DNA of 64,000 bases from Pseudovibrio brasiliensis (lineage in GTDB: Bacteria; Pseudomonadota; Alphaproteobacteria; Rhizobiales; Stappiaceae), in contig NZ_CP074126.1 in the NCBI RefSeq assembly GCF_018282095.1, positions 4,562,341-4,626,340 on the forward strand. The letters run 5' to 3'. Positions 61,898 through 64,000 of this stretch are shown piece by piece. Below the pieces are notes generated by a model. It saw nothing but the letters and a program-made list of their open reading frames with translations. It made no database searches and was not told the origin of the DNA. Numbering within the stretch: position 1 is the stretch's first letter; every line of letters starts with the position of its first letter. The position numbers were made by a program, and so were the translations under genes.

Positions 61898-62191
61898 GTG
61901 CCCGAGCTGTTGTCCTTTGCCGCAAAAGAATTCGCCCTTGCAGAATTACCGCATTGGACCTTGTCCGAAGATGGCAACTCCATTGAGCGCACCTTCACCT
62001 TCCGGTCCTTTGCACGCGCATTTGGCTTCATGTCCAGCGCTGCAATTCTGGCAGAAAAGCTGAACCATCACCCTACATGGACGAACACCTACAACAAAGT
62101 GGAAGTGTTACTTACCACCCATGATGCAGGTGGGCTCACTGAGTTGGATTTCAAGCTCGCCCGCAAACTGGACAAGCTGTTCGAGGCCTAG
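61898..62191 (+). CDS. phhB: 4a-hydroxytetrahydrobiopterin dehydratase (PCD)
   Basis: 97 aa from a GTG start preceded by AAAGG. Motifs: [69 protein letters not shown]. Recycles pterin cofactors with phenylalanine hydroxylase or acts in folate metabolism; no phhA is near. An ATG at 61829 is in frame but without a ribosome binding site and would add a tail not seen in PCDs. Confidence 0.9.
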   Translation: MPELLSFAAKEFALAELPHWTLSEDGNSIERTFTFRSFARAFGFMSSAAILAEKLNHHPTWTNTYNKVEVLLTTHDAGGLTELDFKLARKLDKLFEA

Positions 62192-62212
62192 CCCCGCAAG
62201 ATTAGAGCGCAA

Positions 62213-62437
62213 TCAGCATTCAATCTTGAACTGACGCACATCACCTACCATCTTACTCTCAATCAACACATGGCCGTCTTCCTGGCACATATGTGGAATA
62301 TCGATTGCAGACATTGGATCCGTGGCTTTCACCACAAGCTGATCCCCCTTCGCCATCCGCTTAAGGTGCTTGCGCGTCTTCATCACCGGCAATGGGCAGT
62401 TAAGACCTCTCAGGTCCAGAATGTTTGAATCGTCCAC
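62213..62437 (-). CDS. TusA/SirA-family sulfurtransferase
   Basis: 74 aa. NILDLRGLNCPLPVMKTRKHLKRMAKGD carries the CPxP motif, then VVKATDPMSAIDIPHMCQEDGHVLIE. TusA relays sulfur for tRNA thiolation or molybdenum cofactor. GTG 62437 is chosen (GGTGGAA upstream); the frame runs on to 62689 antisense to the DUF924 gene. Adjacent and divergent to DUF924. Confidence 0.88.
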   Translation of the reverse strand: MDDSNILDLRGLNCPLPVMKTRKHLKRMAKGDQLVVKATDPMSAIDIPHMCQEDGHVLIESKMVGDVRQFKIEC

Positions 62438-62531
62438 CAATGTTCCACCAGGTACTTGAATGTGCCACTGTGTTTGTTGCTGGGCTAACGGAACTTTGCG
62501 CAACAGTAAAGCAAATATTGGGGAGTGGAGC

Positions 62532-63104
62532 ATGGCACTAATGGAACTCGACGGAAAATCAGAGACCAGTAAAGCGCTCGAAATTCTGGATTTCTGGTGG
62601 ACCGCAGGCGGCCCCAAATGGTTCAACGGTGGTGAGGCATTCGATAAGGAAATCCGCGAGAAGTTTGAGGCCGACGTAGAGGCTGCCAATCGCGGAGATT
62701 ACAACGACTGGGTACAAACCCCACACGGCACGCTGGCTCTCCTTTTGCTGCTCGACCAGTTCCCGCGCAACATCTATCGTGGCTCACCCAAAGCATTCGC
62801 TTCCGATCCGAAGGCCATCAAAGTCGCTCTGGAGTCCCTCAACAAGAACTTCCATACCGCCTTCCCGATGGGCTATCGCATGTTCTTCTTCCTGCCTTTC
62901 GAGCATTCAGAAGAAATGGACATGCAGGATCTGAGCGTGGATCTGTTCCGCTGTCTGGGTGATCAGGACACCTATCATTACGCGCTGATCCACATGGACG
63001 TCATCCGCCGCTTTGGCCGCTTCCCCCACCGCAACGAAGTGCTTGGCCGCACCTCAACACCAGAGGAAATCAAGTTCCTCTCATCTGGCGGTTTCAGCGC
63101 ATAA
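62532..63104 (+). CDS. DUF924 family protein
   Basis: 190 aa. ILDFWWTAGGPKWFNGGEAFDKEI, TPHGTLALLLLLDQFPRNIYRGSPKAFASDPKA and FFFLPFEHSEEMDMQDLSV are DUF924 hallmarks (helical, TPR-like fold). Role unknown. GGGGAGTGGAGC before the ATG. Ends before a strong terminator at 63146. Confidence 0.9.
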   Translation: MALMELDGKSETSKALEILDFWWTAGGPKWFNGGEAFDKEIREKFEADVEAANRGDYNDWVQTPHGTLALLLLLDQFPRNIYRGSPKAFASDPKAIKVALESLNKNFHTAFPMGYRMFFFLPFEHSEEMDMQDLSVDLFRCLGDQDTYHYALIHMDVIRRFGRFPHRNEVLGRTSTPEEIKFLSSGGFSA

Positions 63105-63145
63105 GCAACCTGGTTAAAAATTAGCCACACACCAATCATGATTAC

Positions 63146-63184
63146 AAAATAGGCAGAGTCATTTTATGGCTCTGCCTATTTTAG
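63146..63184 (+). terminator. DUF924 gene terminator
   Basis: AAAATAGGCAGAG (63146-63158) / CTCTGCCTATTTT (63170-63182), 11-nt loop. Confidence 0.88.
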
Positions 63185-63324
63185 TGACAGCCACTTTCTG
63201 CGCATATCGACTCGATCCACCCTTCATCAAGAAAATTTAATTTCAATCAAGCCGCTGAATTTTCAAGATTATTCCAACGCCTCTCATTCCCGAAATCTAC
63301 GTAAAAATCGATATTTCTCAAAAC

Positions 63325-63340
63325 TGGCACGCTCCTTGAA
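63325..63340 (+). promoter_or_regulatory. Sigma-54 promoter of glnK-amtB
   Basis: TGGCACG-N4-TTGA with GG at 63326-63327 and the -12 dinucleotide exactly 10 bp on; consensus would be GC, here GA. Matches RpoN/NtrC control of glnK in proteobacteria. NtrC sites were not identified. Confidence 0.75.
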
Positions 63341-63375
63341 AGAGAGGAGGCAAGCGTGCCGGCCGGGCATACTGA

Positions 63376-63807
<432 letters not shown>

Positions 63808-63829
63808 TCAAGTGAAGGGGATAGAGAAT

Positions 63830-64000
63830 ATGAAACGCGCCTCCACCCTTGTTGCCGCAGGTTCGCTGCTGGCACTCTCCGCGGGCCCAGTCATGGCAGA
63901 AGAAAAATACGCTCTTGCTGTCGACACCGCTTACATCTTCAACACTTTGCTCTTCCTGATTGGCGGCTTTCTGGTGATGTGGATGGCAGCTGGCTTTGCC
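63830..64000 (+). CDS. amtB: Ammonium transporter AmtB, 5' part only (cut by window end)
   Basis: 57 codons visible. Signal-peptide-like start KRASTLVAAGSLLALSAGPVMAEE, then TAYIFNTLLFLIGGFLVMWMAAGFA, the first AmtB helix. The gene continues outside. GGGGATAGAGAAT precedes the ATG. Confidence 0.92.
   Translation, partial: MKRASTLVAAGSLLALSAGPVMAEEKYALAVDTAYIFNTLLFLIGGFLVMWMAAGFA

Noticed and set aside
62213-62689. 158-aa version of the TusA-like protein
   Set aside because: The extra N-terminal part is antisense to the DUF924 gene; TusA proteins are about 75-80 aa.

Overview
The window is a chromosomal segment of an alphaproteobacterium. Evidence: a SAM-II riboswitch in front of metZ, a metX-metW pair, a divergent phaR / phaA-phaB polyhydroxybutyrate locus, an mtgA-rpmF pair, the two-domain alphaproteobacterial dCTP deaminase, and a sigma-54 promoter in front of glnK-amtB. 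Base composition is moderate, and the gene content would suit Hyphomicrobiales/Stappiaceae (for example a Pseudovibrio-like marine bacterium). That genus-level guess is inference from memory of gene order, not a comparison. No rRNA, tRNA, CRISPR array, prophage or intact insertion sequence was seen.

Layout. 1-5 kb: a broken Imm33-like immunity gene, a small membrane protein, a Zn/Cd/Pb P-type ATPase behind a MerR-type promoter, and a MarR / cytochrome b561 divergent pair. 4.8-10.5 kb: folP-folK, a Bcr-type efflux pump / AraC / ABM-monooxygenase cluster, and a second AraC opposite a cupin-like gene. 10.8-14.9 kb: typA, a fatty-acid-hydroxylase-family protein, a structured repeat element and sodC. 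15-24 kb is amino-acid metabolism: chorismate mutase-hisC-tyrC reading left, metX-metW reading right, then a methyltransferase, gloB, a cupin and argG. 24-33 kb: a methyltransferase, a MAPEG protein, ycaQ, an outer-membrane barrel, a permease, metZ with its riboswitch, dcd and yigZ.

33-36.5 kb is the accessory part. It holds a sigma-54-controlled gene of unknown function, a second and opposite copy of the structured element, three short intergenic palindromic repeats, a possible gene remnant and a 455-residue PD-(D/E)XK-like protein. 36-43 kb returns to core genes: gamma-glutamyltransferase, GlcG-like, HAD, an isoprenylcysteine-methyltransferase-like protein and the PHB locus. 43-49 kb: a secreted carboxylesterase, rpmF-mtgA, and oxyR opposite ahpC-ahpD. 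49-64 kb: two TM2 proteins, cfa, ispA, isochorismatase, YbaK, esterase, alkA, gluQ, two tandem AEC carriers beside a sensorless hybrid histidine kinase, a DsbA-like isomerase, PAP2, LMW phosphatase, pterin dehydratase, TusA, DUF924 and finally glnK-amtB, which runs off the edge.

The most promising unexplained item is a pair of roughly 450-490 nt elements (13861-14309 on +, 33666-34153 on -). They share conserved 5' and 3' blocks, a variable middle and several paired arms, and each lies directly downstream of a gene's stop codon. They look like a multi-copy structured RNA or a non-autonomous mobile element. Other items worth checking are the sigma-54 promoter on an unknown gene, OxyR without its usual resolving cysteine, the terminator placed between the SAM-II aptamer and metZ, and the in-frame TAG in the Imm33-like gene.
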